Below, in pieces: positions 42,934 to 50,260 of a stretch of 64,000 nt of DNA. Origin of the DNA: JAWVFK01 sp033856175 (GTDB taxonomy: Bacteria > Actinomycetota > Thermoleophilia > Solirubrobacterales > 70-9). Position 1 is the stretch's first letter, and every line of letters begins with the position of its first letter. Both the position numbers and the translations under genes were made by a program. Location: contig JAWVFK010000010.1 of the NCBI GenBank assembly GCA_033856175.1, positions 32,580 to 96,579 on the forward strand. The letters run 5' to 3'. The notes under the pieces were generated by a model that did not search any database, was not told where the DNA came from, and was given only the letters and a program-made list of their open reading frames with translations.

Positions 42934-44265
42934 TTATTGGGCCCGGGGTGGTGGCGCAGACTTGTAAATCAGCGCCGCGATCAGGCTGAGGATCGCGCCG
43001 AGCATGACGCCGACGATGGCTATCACGTGCCTGGTGATCCAATCGCGGATACGAGCGAGGATGCCTGGCTTGGCTACGGGCGTGACCGTCACCGCACGCG
43101 AATCGAGGACGCGGTCACCTTCGAGGATCGAGACCGCGAGCTCGTATGCACCCGTGGATGCGGGCAGGCCAACCGACCCCGAGATCCCGCCTTCGTCGCC
43201 GGGAGCGGTGCGGCTGACCTCGAGGGTCGCCGGACTGCCGGCCCTTCCCTGGCGCGGGGCCACCTGCCGGACCGAGACCTGTGCGCGCGGCGCATAGGGC
43301 ACATTGCCTGTATTTCTGAACTCCGCCTGGATCTTCACGGGCTCGCCGCGGTAGGCGGTCGGCGCTTTGAACTCCGAGAGCTTGGCCGCCCTGGTCTCCA
43401 CCTGGTTGACGTCGAAGAGCCGCATCTGCCCATGCACTCGAAGCCTTTGGCGACCGGCTCGCACTTCCGCGCTCAGCCCGTATTCGCCCGCCGGCAATTG
43501 CTTCGTGATCAGCGCCGTGAGGTCGACGGTCGCCCCCGGGATGATGTCGATTCGACTCAGCGGCCGGGCGACGACGAGTCGACCTTTGGCATCGTGGACG
43601 CGCAGACGACCCTGCGGGACCACGTCGGTGTTGCCGACGTTCGCCAGGCTGAGCAGCACGCGAAGCTTCTTGCGCTTTCCTCCGATCGTCTCGGCGCGGA
43701 TTCCGGCGGAACGAAGCCTGATCCGCTGGAGCCGCGGCGGAGGCTTCAGCAGCAGCGCCTCGTTGAGCTGGTAGATCGTGACGATCTGAGGCGACGAGCC
43801 GCTGCGCTGGGGGATGCCCTTGAAGAGCAGCCCGCCGTAGAAATTGTGGCGGCGGCTTGGCTTGCGCAGCGTGGCGATACGGGTCAGCCGACCGCCGGGC
43901 CTGAGGACGGTGCGCTTGCCCGGCGCCGAGAGGTGTCGCCGCGCGGCATGGACGGACCTGGGGTCATCACGCGCGAGGAGACCGCCCTGGCGATCCTGGG
44001 CGAGCAGAACAGGGAATACGCGGACCGCGAATGATTGGGCCGTGTCGTTGCGGAGCGCGATCGGCCCGAACGACGCGCCTCGTATGGCTATGCCATGCGT
44101 TCTCGCAGGCGCGATTGTGAGCCCCGGGATCCGGCTTCGGCTGGAGGTGAGACCCGGTGCCAGGGCAACGATCGAGACGAGCGCGCCAACCGTGGCCATG
44201 ACCGCCATGCCGATCGCCTGTCGGGGAGGAGCCAGCTTGCCGGAGTGGCGTGTGCGAGAGGGCAT
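42934..44265 (-). CDS. DUF916-like secreted, membrane-anchored protein
   Basis: A 443-residue protein with an N-terminal hydrophobic signal/anchor (about residues 18-40), two beta-rich extracellular domains and a C-terminal membrane helix (about 415-437) with a short basic tail. The first domain (LTIAPARTHGIAIRG, then RNDTAQSFAVRVFPV) resembles DUF916-type domains of Gram-positive WxL loci; the rest looks immunoglobulin-like (LANVGNTDV, AEFRNTGNVPY). No catalytic motif is visible. ATG 44265 is chosen over GTG 44283 because GGAGGAG stands eight bases before it. It follows the WxL-like gene on the same strand and probably binds it or peptidoglycan. Confidence 0.65.
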   Translation of the reverse strand: MPSRTRHSGKLAPPRQAIGMAVMATVGALVSIVALAPGLTSSRSRIPGLTIAPARTHGIAIRGASFGPIALRNDTAQSFAVRVFPVLLAQDRQGGLLARDDPRSVHAARRHLSAPGKRTVLRPGGRLTRIATLRKPSRRHNFYGGLLFKGIPQRSGSSPQIVTIYQLNEALLLKPPPRLQRIRLRSAGIRAETIGGKRKKLRVLLSLANVGNTDVVPQGRLRVHDAKGRLVVARPLSRIDIIPGATVDLTALITKQLPAGEYGLSAEVRAGRQRLRVHGQMRLFDVNQVETRAAKLSEFKAPTAYRGEPVKIQAEFRNTGNVPYAPRAQVSVRQVAPRQGRAGSPATLEVSRTAPGDEGGISGSVGLPASTGAYELAVSILEGDRVLDSRAVTVTPVAKPGILARIRDWITRHVIAIVGVMLGAILSLIAALIYKSAPPPRAQ

Positions 44266-44266
44266 G

Positions 44267-44281
44267 GGAGGAGTCTCCTCC
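44267..44281 (-). promoter_or_regulatory. Hairpin enclosing the ribosome site of the DUF916-like gene
   Basis: The mRNA GGAGGA-GAC-TCCTCC can fold with six G/C-rich pairs, hiding the Shine-Dalgarno sequence just before ATG 44265. This could limit translation of the second gene relative to the first. Confidence 0.5.
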
Positions 44282-44319
44282 ACCCGGCCAGGAGGGGGAC
44301 GCTGGCTGTTCAGCGCAAA

Positions 44320-44847
44320 CTAGGAGGCTGTATAGGTGATCACTGCTCGGTAGCAGTCATTGACCGCGACGGCCTCGGTCGCCCCAATTGCCTGCGAGTA
44401 CGTAACCGGAACCGTCTGGATCAGCGAACCGGTCTTGACCGTCTGGTTGGTGCCAGTGAGGTTGCCGCTGTTGCCACCCGTCGCGCTCCAGGCGAGCGGC
44501 GCGTTGAGCTCGCTGAGCGTCCCGGCAAAGCTCGACAGGGCACTGCAGGTGGGACCGCTGCCGCTCAGCTTGGCCAGGTGGCCGGCCGTATGGCCCGACG
44601 GGTAACCCGCCGCGGTGTCGTCCTTGATAGAGAGCGTCCACGAGGTGGCCGTGCTGGTCACCACGGAGTTGGCGACCGAGGTGTTCGTCTGGTTCGGGAA
44701 CAGCACGAGGGCCGATGGCGTGGCGACGCTTAGCGAGAGCCCGCTCGCGACCAGTCCATCGACGTTTACGTCGGCTGCCTGGGCACTCGCCGGAATCAGG
44801 CCAGCGAGTACGAGTGCGAGTGCGGCGACTAGGCCCGGCTTTCTCAT
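44320..44847 (-). CDS. Small secreted protein, WxL-like surface domain
   Basis: A 175-residue secreted protein. The signal peptide is clear (LVAALALVLAGLIPASAQA). The mature part is rich in Ser, Thr and Val, contains TSWTLSIKDD with a WxL motif, and ends QAIGATEAVAVNDCYRAVITYTAS, similar in layout to WxL domains that bind peptidoglycan. Two Cys may form a disulfide. ATG 44847 is better spaced from GGAGG (44852-44856) than ATG 44850. It leads a two-gene unit with the DUF916-like gene and is divergent from an ECF sigma factor. Assignment to WxL is by pattern only. Confidence 0.6.
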   Translation of the reverse strand: MRKPGLVAALALVLAGLIPASAQAADVNVDGLVASGLSLSVATPSALVLFPNQTNTSVANSVVTSTATSWTLSIKDDTAAGYPSGHTAGHLAKLSGSGPTCSALSSFAGTLSELNAPLAWSATGGNSGNLTGTNQTVKTGSLIQTVPVTYSQAIGATEAVAVNDCYRAVITYTAS

Positions 44848-44873
44848 CATGCCTCCATCCGAGGATTCCGAAA

Positions 44874-44935
44874 GTTCATGCTGTGTCCATCGACTCCGAA
44901 AGGCTGAGGGTGAGTCCGGGCATGAACCCATGGAC
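44874..44935. other. Interlocked inverted repeats (possible pseudoknot) in the divergent intergenic region
   Basis: GTTCATGC (44874-44881) pairs with GCATGAAC (44920-44927), GTCCAT (44885-44890) with ATGGAC (44930-44935), and GACTC (44892-44896) with GAGTC (44912-44916). The first two pairings cross, which is the geometry of a pseudoknot in RNA; as DNA they could be two operators. On the minus strand this lies 27 bases before the WxL-like start. Confidence 0.5.
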
Positions 44936-44999
44936 TGAGATCCGAGATGCTTAGTTCGGTCTTTGCGGGGGGCCTCGTCCCTCGGCTCGATACTCCCCT

Positions 45000-45560
45000 G
45001 TGATGAATCCGGCGCGGCGCCGTAGTAAGGGTGTGAGCGAGACGATGGTCGCAGCGGCAACAACGGCGCCCGCGGAGGCGGAGATCGCCTTCGAGCGGCT
45101 CTACCGCGCCAACCGCGACGACCTCTATGCCTATGTCGCCGGCCTGCTGCGGGACCGCGCCGCCGCCGAGGATGTCGTCGCCGCCGCCTTCGAGCGCGCC
45201 TATCGCAAGAGACGCCGCTTCGACCCCGACCGCGGCACGCCGCGCGCCTGGCTCTTCGGCATTGCCCGCAACGCGGCGCTGGACGAGCTGCGGCGACGGC
45301 GGCGCCAGGCGCCCCTGGTCGGGGAGGTCGGCGATCCCGGCGCCTCGGCCCCTGGCGAGGCCGAGGCTGGAATGACGCTGCGGATCGCCGTCCGCGACGC
45401 GCTGGGGTCGCTGCTGCCCCGTGACCGCGAGCTGGTCGCGCTCAAGTACTTCGCCGGCCTCAGCAACGCCGAGATCGCCAGGGTGCTCGATGTCAGCGAG
45501 TCGAACGCCGGCACCCTGCTGCACCGAGCCCTCGAGAAGCTAAGGGAGCAAATGTCATGA
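45000..45560 (+). CDS. ECF sigma factor
   Basis: A 186-residue sigma factor. Region 2 runs FERLYRANRDDLYAYVAGLL to GTPRAWLFGIARNAALDELR; region 4 runs LLPRDRELVALKYFAGLSNA to EIARVLDVSESNAGTLLHRA. A short charged N-terminus precedes region 2. The start is GTG 45000. Its stop overlaps the DUF4349 gene by four bases, so that membrane protein is its likely partner or anti-sigma factor, and the divergent WxL-like operon is a natural target. Confidence 0.9.
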   Translation: MMNPARRRSKGVSETMVAAATTAPAEAEIAFERLYRANRDDLYAYVAGLLRDRAAAEDVVAAAFERAYRKRRRFDPDRGTPRAWLFGIARNAALDELRRRRRQAPLVGEVGDPGASAPGEAEAGMTLRIAVRDALGSLLPRDRELVALKYFAGLSNAEIARVLDVSESNAGTLLHRALEKLREQMS

Positions 45561-46771
45561 GCCCGACCGAGATCCACGACGAGCTGAATGAAAACCTGCC
45601 CGAAAACCTGCCCGAAGACCTGATTGCGGCGCTGCGTGCCGAGCGGCCGCAGCCGAGCGGCGAGTTCGCCGCCAGGCTCGATGCCGACGTCGCCGAGCGC
45701 TTTCCGAGGCGGGGCACGCGCGGCGAGCTGAGCCAGGCGCTGTCGCGGATTCCGGCAGGCTGGCCGCGGATCGTCCCGGCGGTCGCCGGCGCTGCGGCGC
45801 TGGTGATCGCGATCGGCATCGCCGTCGCGCAGCCCGAGCTCGGCGGCTCGGGACAACCGGGCCAGCCGCCGTCGGCGATCGAGCCGGTGACGACGACCGC
45901 TCCGCCGTCTGCGGGGACGGCTGAGCAGATTCCATCAACCGCTCGGCGGCAGCAGTGGGCCCCTGCCGGACGGCCCCTTTCGGCGCCGGCCCCTTCCAAT
46001 CTCGACTCCAGCCAGCCAGGCGCCGCGTCGCTCAGCCCGCGTGAGCGCGACCAGCTGGGTCTCAACGAGCTCCATCGCTTGAGCAAGTCGACGAAGATCC
46101 AGCGCTCGGCCCAGCTGACCCTGGCGTCACGCCCGGCCGATGTCGAAGACGTCGCCGATCGCGCCTTCGACATCGTCGACCGCCATCGTGGGATCGTCCG
46201 CTCCTCCTCGGTCAGCGGTGGAGACACGGCGGCCGGCGCCGAGCTCGACCTGCTGATTCCGAGCCGCGAGCTGACGACCACCGTCGCCGAGCTCTCCGAC
46301 CTCGCTCACGTACGTTCGCGCACCGCCGGCACGCAGGACGTCACGCAGCGCCTCGACGCCGCCGATCAGCGGCTCAACCACGCCCGTGCCAAGCGCCAGC
46401 GGCTGCTGGACCGCCTCGCGAACGCCCCTTCGACGACGGCAGCCGAGGCGATTCGCGCCCAGCTGCGACTCATCGACAGCCGGATCGACGGCATCCACCG
46501 CCGCCTGGCCGCGCTCGACAACCGTGTGAGGATGACGCCACTGCAGCTCAGCATCGTCGGCGACTCGAGCGCCCCCTCAGCCCACCGCTGGGGCATCGGC
46601 GACGCCGCCCACGACGCCCTGCGCGTCCTCGCCGTCGCCGCAGGAGCCGCCCTCGTCGGCCTCGCCGTCCTCGTCCCCCTCGCCCTGCTCGCCGCCCTGT
46701 ACTGGACCGGCCATCGTGCCCTCGTCGCCCGCAGCCGGCGGCGGGCGCTCGACGAGCGTCAGCCCTCGTAG
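45557..46771 (+). CDS. DUF4349-type membrane protein, possible anti-sigma partner
   Basis: A 404-residue protein. The N-terminal cytoplasmic 70 residues resemble anti-sigma tails and include a short repeat (ENLPENLPEDL), then a membrane helix at about 75-95 (AVAGAAALVIAIGIAV), a Pro/Ser linker, a DUF4349 domain at about 175-345 (ADVEDVADRAFDIVDRHRG, then a coiled coil from LDAADQRLNHARAK) and a second membrane segment at about 350-380. Coupled to the sigma factor by a 4-base overlap. DUF4349 proteins are often annotated as secreted or lipoproteins; a sensor role that holds the sigma factor is my inference. Confidence 0.78.
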   Translation: MSPTEIHDELNENLPENLPEDLIAALRAERPQPSGEFAARLDADVAERFPRRGTRGELSQALSRIPAGWPRIVPAVAGAAALVIAIGIAVAQPELGGSGQPGQPPSAIEPVTTTAPPSAGTAEQIPSTARRQQWAPAGRPLSAPAPSNLDSSQPGAASLSPRERDQLGLNELHRLSKSTKIQRSAQLTLASRPADVEDVADRAFDIVDRHRGIVRSSSVSGGDTAAGAELDLLIPSRELTTTVAELSDLAHVRSRTAGTQDVTQRLDAADQRLNHARAKRQRLLDRLANAPSTTAAEAIRAQLRLIDSRIDGIHRRLAALDNRVRMTPLQLSIVGDSSAPSAHRWGIGDAAHDALRVLAVAAGAALVGLAVLVPLALLAALYWTGHRALVARSRRRALDERQPS

Positions 46772-46938
46772 ACCTCGAAGTCCTTCTTGCGGGCGCCGCA
46801 GACGGGGCAGAACCAGTCGTCGGGAATCGCGTCGAACGGCGTACCGGGCGGGACGCCGCCATCGGGATCGCCCTCGACCGGGTCGTAGATGAAGCCGCAG
46901 GAGGTGCAGATCCAGAGCTGCTGGGTCACAGTCGTCAT
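46759..46938 (-). CDS. Rubredoxin
   Basis: A 59-residue iron electron carrier. The two knuckles are CTSCGF (Cys11, Cys14) and CPVCGA, with YDPVEGDPDGGVPPGTPFDA and IPDDWFCP between them, all diagnostic of rubredoxin. It passes single electrons to partners such as alkane hydroxylases or oxidases. The ATG is at 46938 with a TAGTCT box eight bases upstream and no ribosome site. Its last 13 bases overlap the end of the DUF4349 gene on the other strand. It is short enough to be missed by length-limited gene finding. Confidence 0.95.
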   Translation of the reverse strand: MTTVTQQLWICTSCGFIYDPVEGDPDGGVPPGTPFDAIPDDWFCPVCGARKKDFEVYEG

Positions 46939-46946
46939 CGCGGCGG

Positions 46947-46952
46947 AGACTA
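46947..46952 (-). promoter_or_regulatory. TANNNT -10 box for rubredoxin
   Basis: TAGTCT on the minus strand, eight bases before ATG 46938. Confidence 0.6.
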
Positions 46953-47002
46953 GTGGGTTTCTGGGGGGCCCACCAGCCGAGGGAGGGGTCCAGCGGCCCC
47001 GC

Positions 47003-47008
47003 TAGATT
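47003..47008 (+). promoter_or_regulatory. TANNNT -10 box for the NUDIX gene
   Basis: TAGATT, six bases before GTG 47015; divergent from the rubredoxin promoter 50 bases away. Confidence 0.5.
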
Positions 47009-47014
47009 GGCCGC

Positions 47015-47605
47015 GTGTCCCCGGCGACGCCACGCCCTGCTTCGTCGGTGATCCTGCTGCGGCGTGGCGGCAAGCACGCGCAGCGGGCGCTCGAGGTCTT
47101 GATGGTGCTGCGCAACCCGACCGCCCGCTTCATGCCCGGCGTCTGGGTGTTTCCCGGCGGCGGCGTCGATCCCGGCGAGGCCGGCAACGAGGACGCCCAC
47201 CGCGACTGCGCCGTCCGCGAGCTCGCCGAGGAAGCCGGCATCGACGTCGCTGCCGCCGATCTCGTCCCCTACTCGCGCTGGATCACGCCCGAGCAGGTCC
47301 CCAGCCGCTTCGACACCCACTTCTACCTCGCCCTGGCTCCCGCCCACACGCCGCCGAAGCCCGACGGGTCCGAGACCGTCGACGCGCAGTGGTTCGAGCC
47401 CGCCGAGGCGCTCGAGCGCCACCGGGCCGGTGACATGCAGCTGGTCTTTCCGACGATCAAGCACCTCGAGTCACTGCTCGAGTTCGCCAGCTCGACGGCG
47501 GCGATCGAGGCGGCGCGCGATCGGCCGGTCGAGCCGATCCTGCCACGCGTCGTCGGCGAGGGCGACGAGCGCCGGATCGTCCTCCCCGGCGAGCCCGGCT
47601 ACTGA
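47015..47605 (+). CDS. NUDIX hydrolase
   Basis: A 196-residue NUDIX protein. The box is recognisable as FPGGGVDPGE followed by CAVRELAEEAGI, but about five extra residues separate the first Glu from REL compared with the standard spacing, as in NUDT19/RppH-unlike branches acting on CoA or related compounds. The metal-binding REL-x-EE part is intact. It hydrolyses a nucleoside diphosphate linked to another group; the substrate is not known. It ends seven bases inside the convergent gene at 47599. Confidence 0.85.
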   Translation: MSPATPRPASSVILLRRGGKHAQRALEVLMVLRNPTARFMPGVWVFPGGGVDPGEAGNEDAHRDCAVRELAEEAGIDVAAADLVPYSRWITPEQVPSRFDTHFYLALAPAHTPPKPDGSETVDAQWFEPAEALERHRAGDMQLVFPTIKHLESLLEFASSTAAIEAARDRPVEPILPRVVGEGDERRIVLPGEPGY

Positions 47606-48300
47606 GCGCGCCTGGGCGGAGCTAGCGACGAGGGAAAAGGCTCCAGCCCGGCATGCCAGGGGCCGGGCGGATAGGTGTTGACGCCGTGCTCGTCCATCTC
47701 CCGCTGGACACGGCGAAAGAGCTGGCCGCCGGCGTCCAGAGCGGCCTCGAGCTCTGCCGAGCTGCGGTCGCGCAGCCGCCAGCTGAACCAGAGCTGGCAC
47801 TCGGAGACGCCGAAGTCGATCTCGTTGGCGATCGTCGTCACCCAGTCGAGGAAGCCCGGGCTGAATAGCTCACGCAGCGCGACCGGGTCGTACTGGCTGG
47901 GGACAGTGGCGAGAAACCGCTTGTTGAACTCGATGCTCTCGAACTCGACCTTGCGGGCGACGTGCTTCATTACGAACTCGTCGGGCCGGGCCTCGATCGA
48001 CTCGACGTTGAAGGCCGGCATCACCGCCGCGAGATCGGGCATGTGCGACTTGCAGAGGACCGCGTGGGGCAGCAGCGCCTTGGCCAGAAAGCGGCCCTCG
48101 GGGCGCTCATCGGCGTCGCAGGAGGAGCCCCAGAAGCCCTCGGCCAGCTCGCCGGTCAGCCGGTTCGCACCGCCGACGCACAGCGCCGCCGGCGCGTCGG
48201 CGGGGTTGATGCCGCCGACCGGCTCGTAGCGCAGCCCTCGCCGCCCGGCGAGGGCCTGGACGGCGGCCGCCCAGGCCTGGGCTTCGTCCGCCGCGCTCAC
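47599..48300 (-). CDS. Conserved hypothetical protein
   Basis: A 233-residue soluble protein that I cannot place in a named family. It has no signal peptide or membrane helix. Notable segments are AALCVGGANRLTGELAEGFW, the central EFESIEFNKRFLATVP followed by SQYDPVALRELFSPGFLDWV, and a helical end. The pattern of a small protein comparing a folded body with a terminal helix recalls DUF3137-like proteins, but the match is weak. It starts with GTG 48300, 21 bases after the SCP2-like gene and downstream of the MCE block on the same strand, so a role linked to lipid uptake is possible. Confidence 0.6.
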   Translation of the reverse strand: MSAADEAQAWAAAVQALAGRRGLRYEPVGGINPADAPAALCVGGANRLTGELAEGFWGSSCDADERPEGRFLAKALLPHAVLCKSHMPDLAAVMPAFNVESIEARPDEFVMKHVARKVEFESIEFNKRFLATVPSQYDPVALRELFSPGFLDWVTTIANEIDFGVSECQLWFSWRLRDRSSAELEAALDAGGQLFRRVQREMDEHGVNTYPPGPWHAGLEPFPSSLAPPRRAQ

Positions 48301-48321
48301 GGTGACGCGCTCAGCGGCCGC

Positions 48322-48738
48322 TCAGAGCTGGAGCAGATCCTCACGCCCTGCCGCTTCGAGCTGCGCCTTGTAGCGCGGGAACACCGGCTTGGTCAGCGGC
48401 ACCAGCTTGAGGATCTTGGCGACCGGCCCCTCGGCCCTGATCTGGCCGCGAGCCAGGGCGACGGGAACGTTGACCTCGCCGAGCCAGAAGCGGTGGGCCG
48501 TGTCGGCCTGCATGTGCATGACGACCTCGGGCTCCATCTCGGTCTCGCCGAAGTCGACCTGGCCGGGGCTCCCTTCCTGCATGCGAATCGTGATCTTCGA
48601 CTCCGGCTCGCGGTAGTCGTACTGGACGATCGTGTTGGCACGGCCAAAGCGCGGCGCCAGCTCGTCGTCGACGGCCAGCTGCTGGAAAAGCGCGCCGATT
48701 GTCGCGTACACCTCGTCGGCGTCCTTGAAGTAACCCAC
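48322..48738 (-). CDS. SCP2-like sterol/lipid carrier domain protein
   Basis: A 138-residue single SCP2 domain. The strands ANTIVQYDYREPESKITIRM and PEVVMHMQADTAHRFWLGEV, then VALARGQIRAEGPVAKILKL follow the SCP2 pattern, ending PRYKAQLEAAG. SCP2 domains bind sterols or fatty acyl-CoA in a hydrophobic tunnel. GTG 48738 follows a GGAGGGAG stretch. It is 49 bases downstream of the last MCE gene, a telling position: it could accept the lipid brought in by the MCE proteins. Confidence 0.8.
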   Translation of the reverse strand: MGYFKDADEVYATIGALFQQLAVDDELAPRFGRANTIVQYDYREPESKITIRMQEGSPGQVDFGETEMEPEVVMHMQADTAHRFWLGEVNVPVALARGQIRAEGPVAKILKLVPLTKPVFPRYKAQLEAAGREDLLQL

Positions 48739-48787
48739 CCCTCACTCCCTCCGTTGCGGGGAATGATCCTACGCGATGGCCGGCGGC

Positions 48788-50260
48788 TCAGGGGTCGGCG
48801 AAGATCTGGGGAGCCTTGCCGCCGCCGAACACGGTCGGGTATGGGCCCTGGATGAAGCAGGGCGCGTTCTCCTCAGTCGCCTGGTTGGCCGGGATCGGGT
48901 CCTCGTCGGGATCCGTGCTCGGGCCGTTGAAGTCGGTGTTCTTGCAGTCGAAGTTGGGGAAGATGCCGCCGAACGCCGACGCCAGCCCGGTTGCCCCACG
49001 CGGCTGGATGTAGCCGTTGCCGCGGTTGGTCGAGGGCCGCGTCGGGTAGACCGAGAGGCTCTCGGCGCTCATGTAGGAGACCTGGCGCAAGAAGTGGCGC
49101 GGCCCGGGCTGACCCGCCACCGGGTTCATCGTGCCGGCGAGGGCGGCCGGCGGATCGGCGAGGAAGTCCGAGGCGTTCGACTCGTAGTAGTGCAGGTAGC
49201 GAATGATCGGGTTGAGGTTGGCCAGGAACGGGTCGAGCGCGGCGAAGACCGGGCTCAGCTGCATCAGGAAGTGATCGAGGGCCGGCAGGCCGGTCTGCGA
49301 GACGGTGATCAGCGGATCGAGGTTGGTGAACAGCGACTTCAGGCTCGGCGAGAGACGCCTGATGCTCTTCAGCGTCGGCGAGAGATCGCGGGCCACCGGC
49401 TGCAGATCCTTGACCAGCGGGTCGGTGTTGTGGGCGAAGCTGTCGAGGCGGTCGAAGGTCAGCTTGGTCTCGCGGTTGAACGTCGGGAAGACCTTGATCG
49501 CCTCCGAGAGCGCCTTGTCGCGGTTGGCGATCGCGCGGAAGGTCGCGTTCGAGTTGGCGATCGCGCCGCGCAGCTCGTCCTGGCTCTTCGAGAGCGCGGC
49601 GAAGAAGCCGCCGGTGTGGTTGATCAGGTCGCCGAAGGACTTGTTCTGGTGCTTGACCGTCGCCAGAACGCTGGCGGCGTCGGCGGCGAACGGGCCGAGG
49701 TTGCCAAGGGCGTCGTTGAGGTCCTGGCCACGCCCGGCGCCGGCGACGGCGGCATTCTGCTGCCAGAGGCGGAAGTTCTGGCGCGTCTGCGGGTCGAGAG
49801 CGTTGAAGATCTCGTCGATCTGCGTCTGATCCTGGACCTGGGTGCTGGCGAGGTGCCCACCCTCTGGGACCTTCGGCCCGGCCGCGGTGCCGCGGGTGAG
49901 CTCGACGTAGGTCTCGCCGAGCAGCGTCTTCTGGCGCAGCATCGCCCGCGCGTCCTCCGGCAGCGGCGCGAACTGCGGGTCGAGCTCGATCGTCGCCCGC
50001 GTCGCGTTCAGCGTGCCGCTGGCGTCCTTCGGCACGCCGAGCTTCTTGACCTTGCCGACGGAGACGCCGCCCATGCGGACGTCGGTCTCCTGGGCGATCT
50101 GGATCGCCTCGGGGAAGTCGGCGGTGAAGCGGTAGCTCTGGGGCTTCAGCGGGGTTGGGCCACCGAAGGTGATCCAGAGGAAGAGCAGCAGGCCGAAGCA
50201 CGACAGCGCAAAGCCGACGGCGATCAGGATCCGGGCGAGTGACGGTGCTTGCTTTTGCAT
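48788..50260 (-). CDS. MCE-family protein (sixth of six)
   Basis: A 490-residue MCE protein: membrane helix at residues about 10-33 (ILIAVGFALSCFGLLLFLWI), MCE/MlaD domain at 40-125 (YRFTADFPEAIQIAQETDVR, then MGGVSVGKVKKLGV), a long helical region that in related proteins forms a lipid tunnel, and a C-terminal tail with two Cys. ATG 50260 shares its A with the stop of the preceding gene. Last gene of the MCE block; an SCP2-like gene follows. Confidence 0.93.
   Translation of the reverse strand: MQKQAPSLARILIAVGFALSCFGLLLFLWITFGGPTPLKPQSYRFTADFPEAIQIAQETDVRMGGVSVGKVKKLGVPKDASGTLNATRATIELDPQFAPLPEDARAMLRQKTLLGETYVELTRGTAAGPKVPEGGHLASTQVQDQTQIDEIFNALDPQTRQNFRLWQQNAAVAGAGRGQDLNDALGNLGPFAADAASVLATVKHQNKSFGDLINHTGGFFAALSKSQDELRGAIANSNATFRAIANRDKALSEAIKVFPTFNRETKLTFDRLDSFAHNTDPLVKDLQPVARDLSPTLKSIRRLSPSLKSLFTNLDPLITVSQTGLPALDHFLMQLSPVFAALDPFLANLNPIIRYLHYYESNASDFLADPPAALAGTMNPVAGQPGPRHFLRQVSYMSAESLSVYPTRPSTNRGNGYIQPRGATGLASAFGGIFPNFDCKNTDFNGPSTDPDEDPIPANQATEENAPCFIQGPYPTVFGGGKAPQIFADP

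Noticed and set aside
45590..45622. Short repeats coding ENLPENLPEDL at the start of the DUF4349 gene, considered as a recombination site
   Set aside because: A 12-base in-frame duplication in a linker; nothing suggests mobility.
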